Shown here piece by piece: positions 8,196 to 16,064 of a DNA stretch of 43,079 bases. Source of the stretch: an uncultured Clostridia bacterium (GTDB lineage Bacteria > Bacillota > Clostridia > Christensenellales > Maliibacteriaceae); NCBI GenBank assembly GCA_934613185.1, contig CAKTSO010000002.1:1-43079 (forward strand). The letters are read 5' to 3'. Under the pieces are notes generated by a model. That model saw only the letters and a list, made by a program, of their open reading frames with translations. It had not been told where the DNA came from and did no database searches. The position numbers and the translations under genes are program-made. Positions within the stretch are counted from its first letter, which is position 1. Each line of letters opens with the position of its first letter.

Positions 8196-9626
8196 ATGTT
8201 CTGGTGGATCCTTCTTCTCCTGGTCGCGGCATTTGTCGCCGTGATCCTCATCCGCACGATCCGCTTCCGCCCCGCGGCGGAAGAACCCGTGCCCGAGCTG
8301 CCCGCACCCATCGACGCGCAGCACGCGGCCGATTCGCTTTCGGCAATGATCCGCTGCCGCACGGTCTCCTATTACGACAAAAGCAAGATCGACGAAGGCG
8401 AGTTCGACCGTTTCCGCGCGCTTTTGGACGAGCGCTATCCCCTCGTTGCCGAAAATTGCGAGAAAAAGCGCATCGAGACCGGCGTTCTTTATCATTTAAA
8501 GGGCGAAAAAGCCGACGCGCCCTGTGTGTTCATGGCGCATTTCGACGTCGTTCCCGTCAACGAAGAGCTCTGGGAGCGTCCGCCGTTTGACGCGATCGTC
8601 GAAGACGGCGTCATGTGGGGTCGCGGCACGCTCGACACCAAGGGCACGCTTTGCGCGACGCTCGAGGCAATCGAAACGCTTTTGGGCGAAGGCTTCAAAC
8701 CCAAAAACGACATGTATTTCGCGTTTGCGGGCGACGAAGAGGTCAACGGCGTGACCGCGCCCGCGATGGTCAGCTATTTTGAATCGCAGGGGATCCGTCC
8801 CGGCCTCGTCGTCGACGAAGGCGGCGCGGTCGTCGAGAACGTCTTCCCCGGCGTAACCGCGCCCTGCGCCGTCGTCGGCATCGCCGAAAAGGGCATGCTC
8901 AGCGCCGAGTTCCGCCTGAACGGTGCCGGCGGACACGCTTCCGCGCCGCCGATCCACACGGCCATCGGCCGCCTTTCGCGCGTGGTCTGCAACGTGGAAA
9001 ATCATCCCTTCAAGCGCCATTTGAGCGAGCCGATCGCCAAGATGTTCGACACGCTCGGTCGTCAGTCCAGCTTCCTTTACCGCATGATCTTCGCCAATTT
9101 GTGGTGCTTCCTGCCGCTTCTTGACAGTCTCTGCAAAAAAAGCGGCGGCGAGCTGAACGCCATGCTGCGCACGACCTGCGCCTTCACGCAGGCTTCCGGC
9201 AGCCAGGCGACGAACGTTCTGCCTCCGGAGGCAAGCGTCGGCGCAAACTTGCGTCTGAACAGCTGTGATACGCCCGAAAGTGCGCTTTCGTATCTGAAAT
9301 CGCTCGTGGATGATCCCGATATCGAGGTCGCCGAGCTTTATTCGATGAACCCGTCGCCCGTGTCGCGCACGGACGGCGAAAGCTGGGAGCATCTTTGCCG
9401 CGCGATCCGCGCGACGTGGCCCGAAGCGCTGGTGTCGCCGTATCTGATGCTGGCGTGCTCCGACTCGCGCCACTACGGCCGCATCAGCGACTGTGTCTAT
9501 CGCTTCAGCGCCATGGCGCTTTCCAAGCAGGAACGCGGCTACATTCACGGCAACAACGAGCGTGTGCCGCTTGAGACGCTGACGCGCGCCGCCGCGTTCT
9601 ATTATCGGCTGATGAAGCAGTGCTGA
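8196..9626 (+). CDS. M20 family metallopeptidase, membrane-anchored (PM20D1/Cps1-like)
   Basis: A two-zinc hydrolase of the M20 family, 476 aa. The first 20 residues form one hydrophobic helix followed by RTIRFR, so the protein is membrane-anchored, as in the carboxypeptidase S/PM20D1 branch. Metal and catalytic residues are visible: H115 and D117 in MAHFDVVP, the bridging D147 in GRGTLDTKG, E181-E182 in AGDEEV, D207 in VVDEGG and the C-terminal His in YIHGNNE. The lid (dimerisation) domain lies between about 220 and 380, with GGHASAPP. Likely reaction: hydrolysis of a peptide or N-acyl amino acid bond. Placement after two membrane proteins suggests it acts on what they move. Its last 25 bases overlap the convergent FemX-like gene. 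Confidence 0.9.
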   Translation: MFWWILLLLVAAFVAVILIRTIRFRPAAEEPVPELPAPIDAQHAADSLSAMIRCRTVSYYDKSKIDEGEFDRFRALLDERYPLVAENCEKKRIETGVLYHLKGEKADAPCVFMAHFDVVPVNEELWERPPFDAIVEDGVMWGRGTLDTKGTLCATLEAIETLLGEGFKPKNDMYFAFAGDEEVNGVTAPAMVSYFESQGIRPGLVVDEGGAVVENVFPGVTAPCAVVGIAEKGMLSAEFRLNGAGGHASAPPIHTAIGRLSRVVCNVENHPFKRHLSEPIAKMFDTLGRQSSFLYRMIFANLWCFLPLLDSLCKKSGGELNAMLRTTCAFTQASGSQATNVLPPEASVGANLRLNSCDTPESALSYLKSLVDDPDIEVAELYSMNPSPVSRTDGESWEHLCRAIRATWPEALVSPYLMLACSDSRHYGRISDCVYRFSAMALSKQERGYIHGNNERVPLETLTRAAAFYYRLMKQC

Positions 9627-10762
9627 GGCAACGCTTCTTTCCCTTCGACCCCGTCGTGGAGCGCCGCGTGCGCTTCACGATTTTTTTGTTTTCCGCCGTT
9701 TGCCAAACGGTTGCGGACGCGGTTCACCATGCACAGCGCGCGCTTTGCAACGGGCAGGAGTCGTTCGGCAACGGCATAGATCATCGGACGGCAGACGATG
9801 TGATATTCGCCGACGAAATCCACGCGCTGTGCGCCGAAGCCGCTTTTGAAGCGATACAGTCCCGCGATGGAACTGGTTTCGGGGTTCGCGGGGACGCCGC
9901 GCAGATCATAGATGCGGCAGCCGCAGTCGATCGCCCAGCAAATCATCGTCCACTGCATGAGATAATTGGGCATGCACTCGCGGCGGTAGTTGCCCGACGC
10001 GCCGTATAAATAAAGCATCTTTCCGCCGCCGTAGGCCGCGATCGCACCCGAAAGCGGGACGCCCGCGTCGTCAAAGGCCATGAACAGTTTTGCGTGTTCG
10101 CCCAAATTGTCGAGGATCGCAGCGAAATAATCCCTGCCGCGCGTGGCGAATCCGTCGCGCAGGCCGGTCTGGCGCATCAGCTCCGTGAAATCGTCAAGAT
10201 ATTCTTTGCCGACGGCGCGAACCGTCACGCCGCGACGGATGCTCAGGCGGATGTTGTAGCGTGTCTTGGGCTTGAAAGCGGCGAAGACCTCTTCGCGCGA
10301 CTTGCCCGCGATGTCGATGCGCATGACGTGCTGCGCCTGAATGTGTTCCAGCTCCCCTGCGTCCGGCAGAAGTTCCGCGCCGCAAGACGCCATGTTCTGC
10401 ATAAAACTTACGTCCTGCATGGGGATATCGGGATCCATGCGCACGACGTACGCACCCGTCTTTTTCGCAACTTGACGCGCGCCGTCCGTCAGCGTTTGCA
10501 GCGCCGCGCGGTCACCGCCGAAGATCGGGCCGCGCGGGGCATATAAAATGCCGCTTTTGACGAGCGGAAGCTTCCGATAAAGCAAAAGCAGCGTCCCGCA
10601 GACCGCGCCGGTTTCGTCATGAGCCAGAACGCCGTAGGGCTTCCAGAGTTTTTTCACGCCCGCCCAGGCGAAAGTCTGAAGAATATGACCGTCCTCGTTT
10701 TTCAATGCGAAGGCGTCGAATACGCCGTTGTCTTTTTCGATAATCTCAAAGCTGCGCTCCAT
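9602..10762 (-). CDS. FemABX-family peptidyltransferase
   Basis: A 386-aa GNAT-fold enzyme of the FemAB/FemX family, which adds amino acids from aminoacyl-tRNA to the peptidoglycan stem peptide of lipid II. Typical features: YAPRGPIF in the first subdomain, the RMDPDIP strand, the KTRYNIRLSIRRGV basic loop, and the C-terminal GVPANPETSSIAGLYRFKSGFGA. I start at the ATG at 10762 (AGGGGAG seven bases upstream) rather than a longer frame to 10801. The long antiparallel coiled-coil arm of FemA is not obvious, so it is closer to FemX/MurM-like short forms. The C-terminus is a basic tail that runs 25 bases into the convergent M20 gene. The amino acid it adds cannot be inferred. Confidence 0.9.
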   Translation of the reverse strand: MERSFEIIEKDNGVFDAFALKNEDGHILQTFAWAGVKKLWKPYGVLAHDETGAVCGTLLLLYRKLPLVKSGILYAPRGPIFGGDRAALQTLTDGARQVAKKTGAYVVRMDPDIPMQDVSFMQNMASCGAELLPDAGELEHIQAQHVMRIDIAGKSREEVFAAFKPKTRYNIRLSIRRGVTVRAVGKEYLDDFTELMRQTGLRDGFATRGRDYFAAILDNLGEHAKLFMAFDDAGVPLSGAIAAYGGGKMLYLYGASGNYRRECMPNYLMQWTMICWAIDCGCRIYDLRGVPANPETSSIAGLYRFKSGFGAQRVDFVGEYHIVCRPMIYAVAERLLPVAKRALCMVNRVRNRLANGGKQKNREAHAALHDGVEGKEALPQHCFISR

Positions 10763-10904
10763 GATTGCACTCCCCTTTTTCGTCGGTTTCGTTCGACACA
10801 TCTTACTTTAGACCGCATCTGTGCCGCACCTGTCGGGGAGTTTTTGCAAAGTTGTGTCATGGATCTTGCCGAGTTTTCAACTTCCGAAATGGTGAAAAGT
10901 GCAT

Positions 10905-10930
10905 AAAAAAGCCCCGCTTGCGGCGGGGCT
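10905..10930 (-). terminator. Terminator of the PHP-kinase-racemase operon
   Basis: GCCCCGC (10911-10917) pairs with GCGGGGC (10923-10929) around TTGCG, followed on the minus strand by TTTTTT. It lies 17 bases past the racemase-like stop at 10947. Confidence 0.85.
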
Positions 10931-10946
10931 TTCGGATATCGAAACT

Positions 10947-11618
10947 TCAGTCTTCTTTTTCCATCTGATGGATCATCTCGACGGCGCGCTCGACGCCCAG
11001 CGGAATGCTCGTCAAAACGGGAGTTTTCACATGCGTGATCTCGGGCATGATGGCGATCATGCTGCCCTGCGCCAGAACGATGACGTCGACCTTGCCGTCC
11101 TGGGATTCGATCATGCCGCGAAGCATATCGTTATGCTTTTTGACGTCGCCCGCGAAGAGAACTTCCATCGCGCCGTCGACGACGCATTCGACCACTTCGA
11201 TCTCCTTACCCGCGGCTTTCGCGCAGCGCTCGAGCAGGCGGCGGGACGGGCCGACGGTCGTCGTGTTCGTCGTGACGAGGGCGATCTTTTTACCCATTGC
11301 AACGGCCTTTTCCGCCATGGGCTGGTCTATCTTCAAAACGGGGATGTCCAGCTCTTTGGCGTAGATATCGGCCACTTCGCTGACGGAAGAGCACTGGTTA
11401 ATCAGAAGATCCGCGCCCGCCTCCTGCGCCAAAGCGGCATAGGCACACATGCGTTTGATGACCGCGGGGGTGGGGCCTTCGTTGGCAAGGACGTCCTGGA
11501 TGAGGGAGTCCTCGGTCATGAGATTGACGCGGATCGTGGGATCAAGCGCCTTGACCATGTCTTTGATGTCCTGATGGTTGGACGTGCTCGTGCCGAGGAT
11601 CATGATGTGCTTACCCAT
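10947..11618 (-). CDS. Asp/Glu/hydantoin racemase-fold protein with one catalytic Cys replaced
   Basis: A 223-aa protein of the Asp/Glu/hydantoin racemase superfamily, two alpha/beta domains in tandem. The first active-site motif is present as NQCSSVSE with Cys76. The second, where racemases have a Cys in a VLGC-T/G-type loop, reads VIVLAQGSM, so Gln184 stands where the second Cys is expected. Racemases of this fold use two cysteines, while relatives such as arylmalonate decarboxylase work with one; this protein may therefore be an isomerase, decarboxylase or lyase rather than a racemase. It is last in an operon with a four-carbon acid sugar kinase, 42 bases away, so a sugar-acid substrate is more likely than an amino acid. 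Confidence 0.85.
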   Translation of the reverse strand: MGKHIMILGTSTSNHQDIKDMVKALDPTIRVNLMTEDSLIQDVLANEGPTPAVIKRMCAYAALAQEAGADLLINQCSSVSEVADIYAKELDIPVLKIDQPMAEKAVAMGKKIALVTTNTTTVGPSRRLLERCAKAAGKEIEVVECVVDGAMEVLFAGDVKKHNDMLRGMIESQDGKVDVIVLAQGSMIAIMPEITHVKTPVLTSIPLGVERAVEMIHQMEKED

Positions 11619-11660
11619 TGGTATGCTTCTCCTTATTTTTTAAAATATTGAATCTGTCCG

Positions 11661-13100
11661 TTAAACCAGCGGCGCTTCCACGCGGCGCTGCGCACCGTCG
11701 ACGACCAGACGCAGCGCATCCTCCCCGCCGACGTTGCCGGGGAAGACAACGTAGCACACGCCCGGATACTTGCTTTCCTCGCCCAAACGCCACACGGGGA
11801 TGCCGGGCAGGATCTGCCCCAGAACCCACGCGCGCTTTGCGCCGAGGCCTTTGACGCCGATGTCGCTGGAGGTGATGCCGCCCTTTGCGACGATGAACGC
11901 GGGCATGACGTCGAGCGACTGCACGATCTTGACCAGCGCCGCCGAGACGCCGAGGGAGAACTTCAAATTCTCTTCGCTGTTGCCCTCGGTCTTTCGAACG
12001 ACGCGGCGCGACGTGTAGACGACCGCGGTCTTGCCGCAAAGGAGCGTTTCGCGCACTTTGGCGACCGTCTGTTTGATGTATTCTTCCGCGCCCTGCGCAT
12101 CTTCCAGCTGCATGACGTCGAATTCAAGCGGGCTGACGCAGTCGAGCGTCAAAAGCTGCTGCAGCTGCATGGTCGTCTTTTTGACATGCGAACCGACGAT
12201 CACAAGGCCGCCGAGTTTCGAGCCGGTGGCAAGCTGCGCGCCGGTCAGAAGGCTCTGCGGCGCGATGTTCGCCATCACGCGCACCAGACCCGCCGCCACG
12301 CGGAACATAAAGCGCTTGCCCTGCGCCATGGCTTTGTAAAGTCCCGTGACAAAGACTTCCATGTCGGCGTAATCGGCGCTGTCGACGACGACTTTTTCAA
12401 AGTTCCTGACCGCCATCAAGCGCTCGCACACGGCGTCCGCGCCCTCGTTTCGAAGGAGCTCGATCGAGATGGGATGCACTTCATCGCGGCGAAGCTCCGG
12501 ATTTTTTTCGCAGGCCCAGTCGGTCAGCGTGCTGGCCGAATAGCCGAACGTCGTGTCGCGGGCAAATTCCGTCATTCCGGCGGGGACAAGCGTGTCGCCC
12601 TCGGCGACGTAATGCACGTCGTGCACGGTGAATCGGCCGCCCTCGGGGAAGAACGGCGCGATGATCTCGCCGTCGACGTCGCCCATGCCCTCTTCGATCA
12701 AGCCACGGCGGAGCGTCGCGGTCTCGAGGGGATAATGGCCGCGCAGGGTCGAGTCGCTGCGGCTCAAAATCGTGAATTTTACGCCGGTTCGGCGCGAAGC
12801 CTCGGCGAGATTTTTGACGATCTGTTCGTGCTGCGCCTCGGAATCCGCCGCGGAAAGGCCGCGGGAATTGGTCAGAACGAAGAAAACGTGACCCTCTTCC
12901 AAAAGGCCGGCCTTCAGGCTTTCGACCGACCAGTCGGTATAGACGCTGACGTCATGGACGGTCTGCACGCCCGTGGGGTCGTCGTCCAGAACGACCATTT
13001 TTTCCGCAAGCGGATAGCCCTTTTCATAGAAATCCGCAATGCGGCGCACCGGCGGCAGAGAGGAAAACAGTTCCTGTTTGTTCACTTTTTCGATCTTCAT
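11661..13100 (-). CDS. Four-carbon acid sugar kinase family protein (DUF1537)
   Basis: A 479-aa kinase of the OtnK/DtnK (formerly DUF1537) family, which phosphorylates C4 sugar acids such as erythronate, threonate or their 2-keto forms. Diagnostic segments: VLDDDPTGVQTVHDV near residue 40, SRSDSTLRGHYP near 115, and the nucleotide-binding C-terminal region with VAKGGITSSDIG and VVFPGNVGGEDAL. The ATG at 13100 has GGAGG nine bases upstream. Known partners of this family, a PdxA2-type dehydrogenase, an OtnC aldolase or an LtnD dehydrogenase, are not in the window; instead it sits between a PHP phosphoesterase and a racemase-fold protein. The exact substrate is open. Confidence 0.93.
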   Translation of the reverse strand: MKIEKVNKQELFSSLPPVRRIADFYEKGYPLAEKMVVLDDDPTGVQTVHDVSVYTDWSVESLKAGLLEEGHVFFVLTNSRGLSAADSEAQHEQIVKNLAEASRRTGVKFTILSRSDSTLRGHYPLETATLRRGLIEEGMGDVDGEIIAPFFPEGGRFTVHDVHYVAEGDTLVPAGMTEFARDTTFGYSASTLTDWACEKNPELRRDEVHPISIELLRNEGADAVCERLMAVRNFEKVVVDSADYADMEVFVTGLYKAMAQGKRFMFRVAAGLVRVMANIAPQSLLTGAQLATGSKLGGLVIVGSHVKKTTMQLQQLLTLDCVSPLEFDVMQLEDAQGAEEYIKQTVAKVRETLLCGKTAVVYTSRRVVRKTEGNSEENLKFSLGVSAALVKIVQSLDVMPAFIVAKGGITSSDIGVKGLGAKRAWVLGQILPGIPVWRLGEESKYPGVCYVVFPGNVGGEDALRLVVDGAQRRVEAPLV

Positions 13101-13148
13101 CCGTCAACATTCCTCCGTTTCAATGATAAATTTAAATCGGAATCGCGA

Positions 13149-14093
13149 TCACGCGTCAAGCGCGCCGGGTGCCCAATGCTCGACGATGGCGCTGAGCTTG
13201 TCGCTTTTTTTGATCTCGTCGGCAAAAAGGCCTTTTTCGCCCATTTGGCGCGGGTTCTTCGAGCCGGACTTTGCGTCGTCGTGATAATCCGAACCACCGG
13301 AGATGAAGAGACGACCGGTATACGTCTCACGGATCAGCTTCTCGATCTCCTGCGGCGTGCGCGTGCCGCGGTAGCTCGTCTTGTCGTACGGATACGCGGC
13401 CTCGATCCCCTCCAGGCCGGCGTCGATGAGGCGGTCGATGTATTCGGCGCGCGTCATGCCGCGCGGACGGCTCATGATCAGATGCGGATGCGCCAGGATC
13501 GCGAACCCGCCGGAAGACAGGATCATGTCGATCGCGTCGCGCGGATCGATCTTCTCGCGCTTGACGGCGGCGTAGCGCGGCGTGGTCTGGATCATCTTTT
13601 TGGCGGCACTCCAGTCCTGCGCGCCGCCGCAGGCGGCGATGGCGTTGAAAATATGCTTGCCCTGCAAGGCCATTTCGTCGATCACGCGGCCGTTTTGATG
13701 CAGAACGTCGTCCCAGCAGATGGGCATACCGTCCTCGGCCAGAAGGCGGACGATCTTTTTATAGCCTTCCATTTTGGAGTGCGCCATCTGCATTTGAAAT
13801 TCCGCAAACGAACCTTCGTCGAAGTTGCAGCCGATGCCGACGATATGCACGTCTGGCACGAGCGTGTCGCACGAAAATTCGATCGCCGGAAGGATATACG
13901 CGCCGCGCTTTTTGCCGAAGGCGACCAGTTCTTCCCCGTCCGGATGCAGGTCGGGCGTCACGTCGTGATCCGCCACGGCGAATGCGCGCACACCGCGCGA
14001 GGCCGCCACGGCGCACAGTTCGGCATAGGTATCGCCGCCGTCGGAGCGCGTGCTGTGGCAATGCATATCGAAAGGATATCTTGCCTTGTCCAT
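13149..14093 (-). CDS. PHP-domain phosphoesterase
   Basis: A 314-aa metal-dependent phosphoesterase of the PHP family, closest in layout to the YciV/RnaAM-like 3',5'-nucleotide bisphosphate phosphatases. Metal ligands: the HCHSTRSDG motif near the N-terminus, ADHDVT, AIEFS, AILAHPH and SGGSDYHDD. All are intact. I start it at the ATG at 14093 (GGAGG 11 bases upstream); an upstream TTG in frame at 14111 would overlap that site. It is the first gene of the operon with the C4 acid sugar kinase (48-base gap). Its role with that kinase is not clear, and it may be a passenger. Confidence 0.9.
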   Translation of the reverse strand: MDKARYPFDMHCHSTRSDGGDTYAELCAVAASRGVRAFAVADHDVTPDLHPDGEELVAFGKKRGAYILPAIEFSCDTLVPDVHIVGIGCNFDEGSFAEFQMQMAHSKMEGYKKIVRLLAEDGMPICWDDVLHQNGRVIDEMALQGKHIFNAIAACGGAQDWSAAKKMIQTTPRYAAVKREKIDPRDAIDMILSSGGFAILAHPHLIMSRPRGMTRAEYIDRLIDAGLEGIEAAYPYDKTSYRGTRTPQEIEKLIRETYTGRLFISGGSDYHDDAKSGSKNPRQMGEKGLFADEIKKSDKLSAIVEHWAPGALDA

Positions 14094-14131
14094 TTGAGCA
14101 AATTCCTCCAAGTCAACCGTTGTTCGCCGTT

Positions 14132-14160
14132 ATTATAACACAGTTTCGCGGCGCACACAA
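14132..14160 (-). promoter_or_regulatory. Promoter of the PHP-kinase-racemase operon
   Basis: TTGTGT (14160-14155), 17 bases, perfect TATAAT (14137-14132), about 40 bases before the PHP start at 14093. Confidence 0.7.
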
Positions 14161-14234
14161 ACGTCCTACGTTTTGATTTCCCGTTTGCGGCGCAAAGAAA
14201 AACATTTCACTTTTTATAGCCCGTTCCTTTAAAA

Positions 14235-14245
14235 TATGGTATACT
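14235..14245 (+). promoter_or_regulatory. Extended -10 promoter of manA
   Basis: TGGTATACT (14237-14245) fits the TGnTATAAT extended -10 pattern. No good -35 lies 17 bases upstream, which an extended -10 can tolerate. It is 32 bases upstream of the manA start. Confidence 0.55.
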
Positions 14246-14277
14246 GTTGCCATCAAATCAGTACGGAGGCATTTGTT

Positions 14278-15369
14278 ATGACAAAATTCTACGAGCAACC
14301 GCTCCGCCTTGTCTGGAACAAGCTTGTCCGCTATCCCGGCGGCCGCGAGATCGACCGTTTCCGCGGCATTTATCCCGGCGCCGACGACGGCCGTCCCGAG
14401 GCCTGGGTCGGCTCCTGCGCGCGCGTCATCAACGCCGCAGAGTTGGAAGACAAAAACGAGGGCATGGCGAAGGTCCATATGCCCGACGGCAGCGTGGTCT
14501 ACGTTCAGGAACTGATCGACATGGATCCCGCGCATGTCCTGGGCGCGGAGCACGCCGAAAAATACGGCAACAACTCCTGCCTTCTGGTCAAGCTTCTTGA
14601 CGCGGAAAAGCAGCTTCGCCTTCAGGCGCATCCTACGCGCGAACGTGCGAAGAACTCCCCCTATTTCAACCACGCCGACTTCGGCAAGACCGAGTGCTGG
14701 TACATCATCTCCCTGCGCGAGGATTCCCCCGTCAAGCCCTATCTTCTTCTCGGCTTCAAAGAGGGCATCACGCGCGAGATCTACGACGATCTTTTTGAAA
14801 AAGAAGACGTCCCCGCGATGGAAAACTGGTGCCATAAGGTCTATCCGCAGCCCGGCGAGATGTATTTCGTGCAAAGCGGCCTCGTCCACGCGGTCGGCAC
14901 CGGCTGCTTCATGGTCGAGATTCAGGAGCCGTCCGATTTCACCGTCGGCGTGACGAAGAACCCCAACTGGCCCGGCGGCCCCGACGACTGGCGCGAGCGC
15001 GAGCTTGGGACCTACAACTACGACGGCTGCTCTTACGAAGAGAACCTGCGCCGCTGGAAGGTCGAGCCTAAGGTTCTGAACGAAACCGAGAACGGCAAAG
15101 AAATCTATCTGATCGGCCACGAGCAGACCACGTTCTTCGGCGGCGTGCGCTATGAGCTGACCGGCGAGTTCCGTCCGATGGACACCGGCACGTTCTCCAT
15201 CAACATCGTCACCGACGGCGAGGGCAAGATCGTCTACGACGGCGGCGAAATGGAGATCAAGAAGGCCGACGAAATCTTCCTGCCCGCGGGCGTGAAGAAC
15301 CTTCGCTTCGTCCCCGCCGAGGGCAAGAAGCTTGAGATCGTCCGCTGCCTGCCCCCGGATTGCGTGTAA
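14278..15369 (+). CDS. manA: Mannose-6-phosphate isomerase, class I
   Basis: A zinc-dependent isomerase interconverting mannose-6-phosphate and fructose-6-phosphate, cytoplasmic, 363 aa. Family marks: PEAWVGSCARVIN near residue 40, the zinc-site segments QLRLQAHPTRE and GKTECWYIIS, SGLVHAVGTGCFMVEIQEPSDFT in the centre, and a C-terminal jelly-roll barrel ending FLPAGVKNLRF. The start is the ATG at 14278 after GGAGG; the frame extends further up only into the promoter. It stands alone between a promoter and a terminator. A sugar nucleotidyltransferase gene lies 0.7 kb downstream and could act on the same pool, supplying activated sugars for surface polymers; this link is inference. Confidence 0.95.
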   Translation: MTKFYEQPLRLVWNKLVRYPGGREIDRFRGIYPGADDGRPEAWVGSCARVINAAELEDKNEGMAKVHMPDGSVVYVQELIDMDPAHVLGAEHAEKYGNNSCLLVKLLDAEKQLRLQAHPTRERAKNSPYFNHADFGKTECWYIISLREDSPVKPYLLLGFKEGITREIYDDLFEKEDVPAMENWCHKVYPQPGEMYFVQSGLVHAVGTGCFMVEIQEPSDFTVGVTKNPNWPGGPDDWRERELGTYNYDGCSYEENLRRWKVEPKVLNETENGKEIYLIGHEQTTFFGGVRYELTGEFRPMDTGTFSINIVTDGEGKIVYDGGEMEIKKADEIFLPAGVKNLRFVPAEGKKLEIVRCLPPDCV

Positions 15370-15385
15370 TTCGGATAGGATCAAC

Positions 15386-15416
15386 AAATGCAGCCTCAAT
15401 CGAGGCTGCATTTTTA
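15386..15416 (+). terminator. manA terminator
   Basis: A 12-bp stem (15386-15397 with 15402-15413) around AATC, followed by TTTTT. Confidence 0.85.
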
Positions 15417-15423
15417 TTGTTTC

Positions 15424-15471
15424 AAATCAAAAAGCGCTTGTGCCGATGATGACGGAAGCGCTTTTTGATTT
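15424..15471. terminator. Terminator of the VOC gene, possibly bidirectional
   Basis: A 16-bp perfect stem, AAATCAAAAAGCGCTT (15424-15439) with its complement at 15456-15471, around a 16-base loop. On the minus strand it follows the VOC stop at 15489 and carries TTTTTGATTT. Confidence 0.75.
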
Positions 15472-15488
15472 CATTTGGTTTTAATCCG

Positions 15489-15875
15489 TTACAGGATCTG
15501 GCCGAACTCGATCTGCTCGCCGGTGGGGCTGACGATCTTGAAATAGCGGAAGCCGTTGTCCCAGAAGCGCGGGATCTCTTCGATGCCGTTGGTGCAGATC
15601 TCATAGCCCGCCTCGACGCAGAACTTATAGTCCGCCTCGATGTCGTTGGACTCGAAGGCGATATGGTCGATCTTGCCCTGAACCATGGGATCGAGCGCGT
15701 CGTTCTGATACATCTCATAGACGGTGTCGCCGTTTTTGAGGAAGTAGCAGTTGTGCTTCGGGCCGGGGAAGCAGGCCAGAACCTCGAAACCGAGAACGTC
15801 CTGATACCACTTGGCGTTCGTCTCCACGTCGCTGCACGCAAGGCCGATATGCTGCAGTTTTCTGCCTTTGATCAT
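15489..15875 (-). CDS. VOC-fold (glyoxalase/dioxygenase superfamily) protein
   Basis: A 128-aa single-unit VOC protein with two beta-alpha-beta-beta-beta repeats. Candidate metal ligands sit at the family positions: His9 in LQHIGLACSD, Glu near VYEMYQ, His in KIDHIAFES and Glu in GEQIEFGQ. WYQDVLGF is the typical first-repeat helix. The family includes lactoylglutathione lyase, methylmalonyl-CoA epimerase and resistance proteins, and the substrate cannot be told here. The ATG at 15875 is preceded by GGAGG. Single gene with its own strong promoter and terminator. Confidence 0.9.
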   Translation of the reverse strand: MIKGRKLQHIGLACSDVETNAKWYQDVLGFEVLACFPGPKHNCYFLKNGDTVYEMYQNDALDPMVQGKIDHIAFESNDIEADYKFCVEAGYEICTNGIEEIPRFWDNGFRYFKIVSPTGEQIEFGQIL

Positions 15876-15922
15876 AAGTTTGTTCCTCCGTTGCTTTGGA
15901 TTTTCGCAATCCGTTTTTCTTT

Positions 15923-15951
15923 ATTATAACAGGGTCGCGCGCGGGTTGCAA
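15923..15951 (-). promoter_or_regulatory. Promoter of the VOC gene
   Basis: TTGCAA (15951-15946), 17 bases, perfect TATAAT (15928-15923). Confidence 0.75.
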
Positions 15952-15999
15952 TGCGTAAAAGTGGATACAATTCGCATCGCACAATGCATGCGCAAGCGC

Positions 16000-16028
16000 T
16001 TGAATTCACGCTTTTTGTGTGTTACTCT
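16000..16028 (+). promoter_or_regulatory. Candidate promoter of the nucleotidyltransferase gene
   Basis: TTGAAT (16000-16005), 17 bases, TACTCT (16023-16028). The -10 is weak (3 of 6), so confidence is limited. Confidence 0.35.
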
Positions 16029-16064
16029 GTTGGAAGAGATTTCTTTAATACGGAGGCAGACGCA

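Noticed and set aside
9602..9626. Frameshift or assembly error at the M20/FemX-like junction
   Set aside because: Both genes end with family-like C-termini and a 25-base convergent overlap is plausible without any error.
12186..14138. A 650-codon open frame on the plus strand
   Set aside because: Antisense of the C4 acid kinase and PHP genes, no ribosome-binding site, no recognisable domain.
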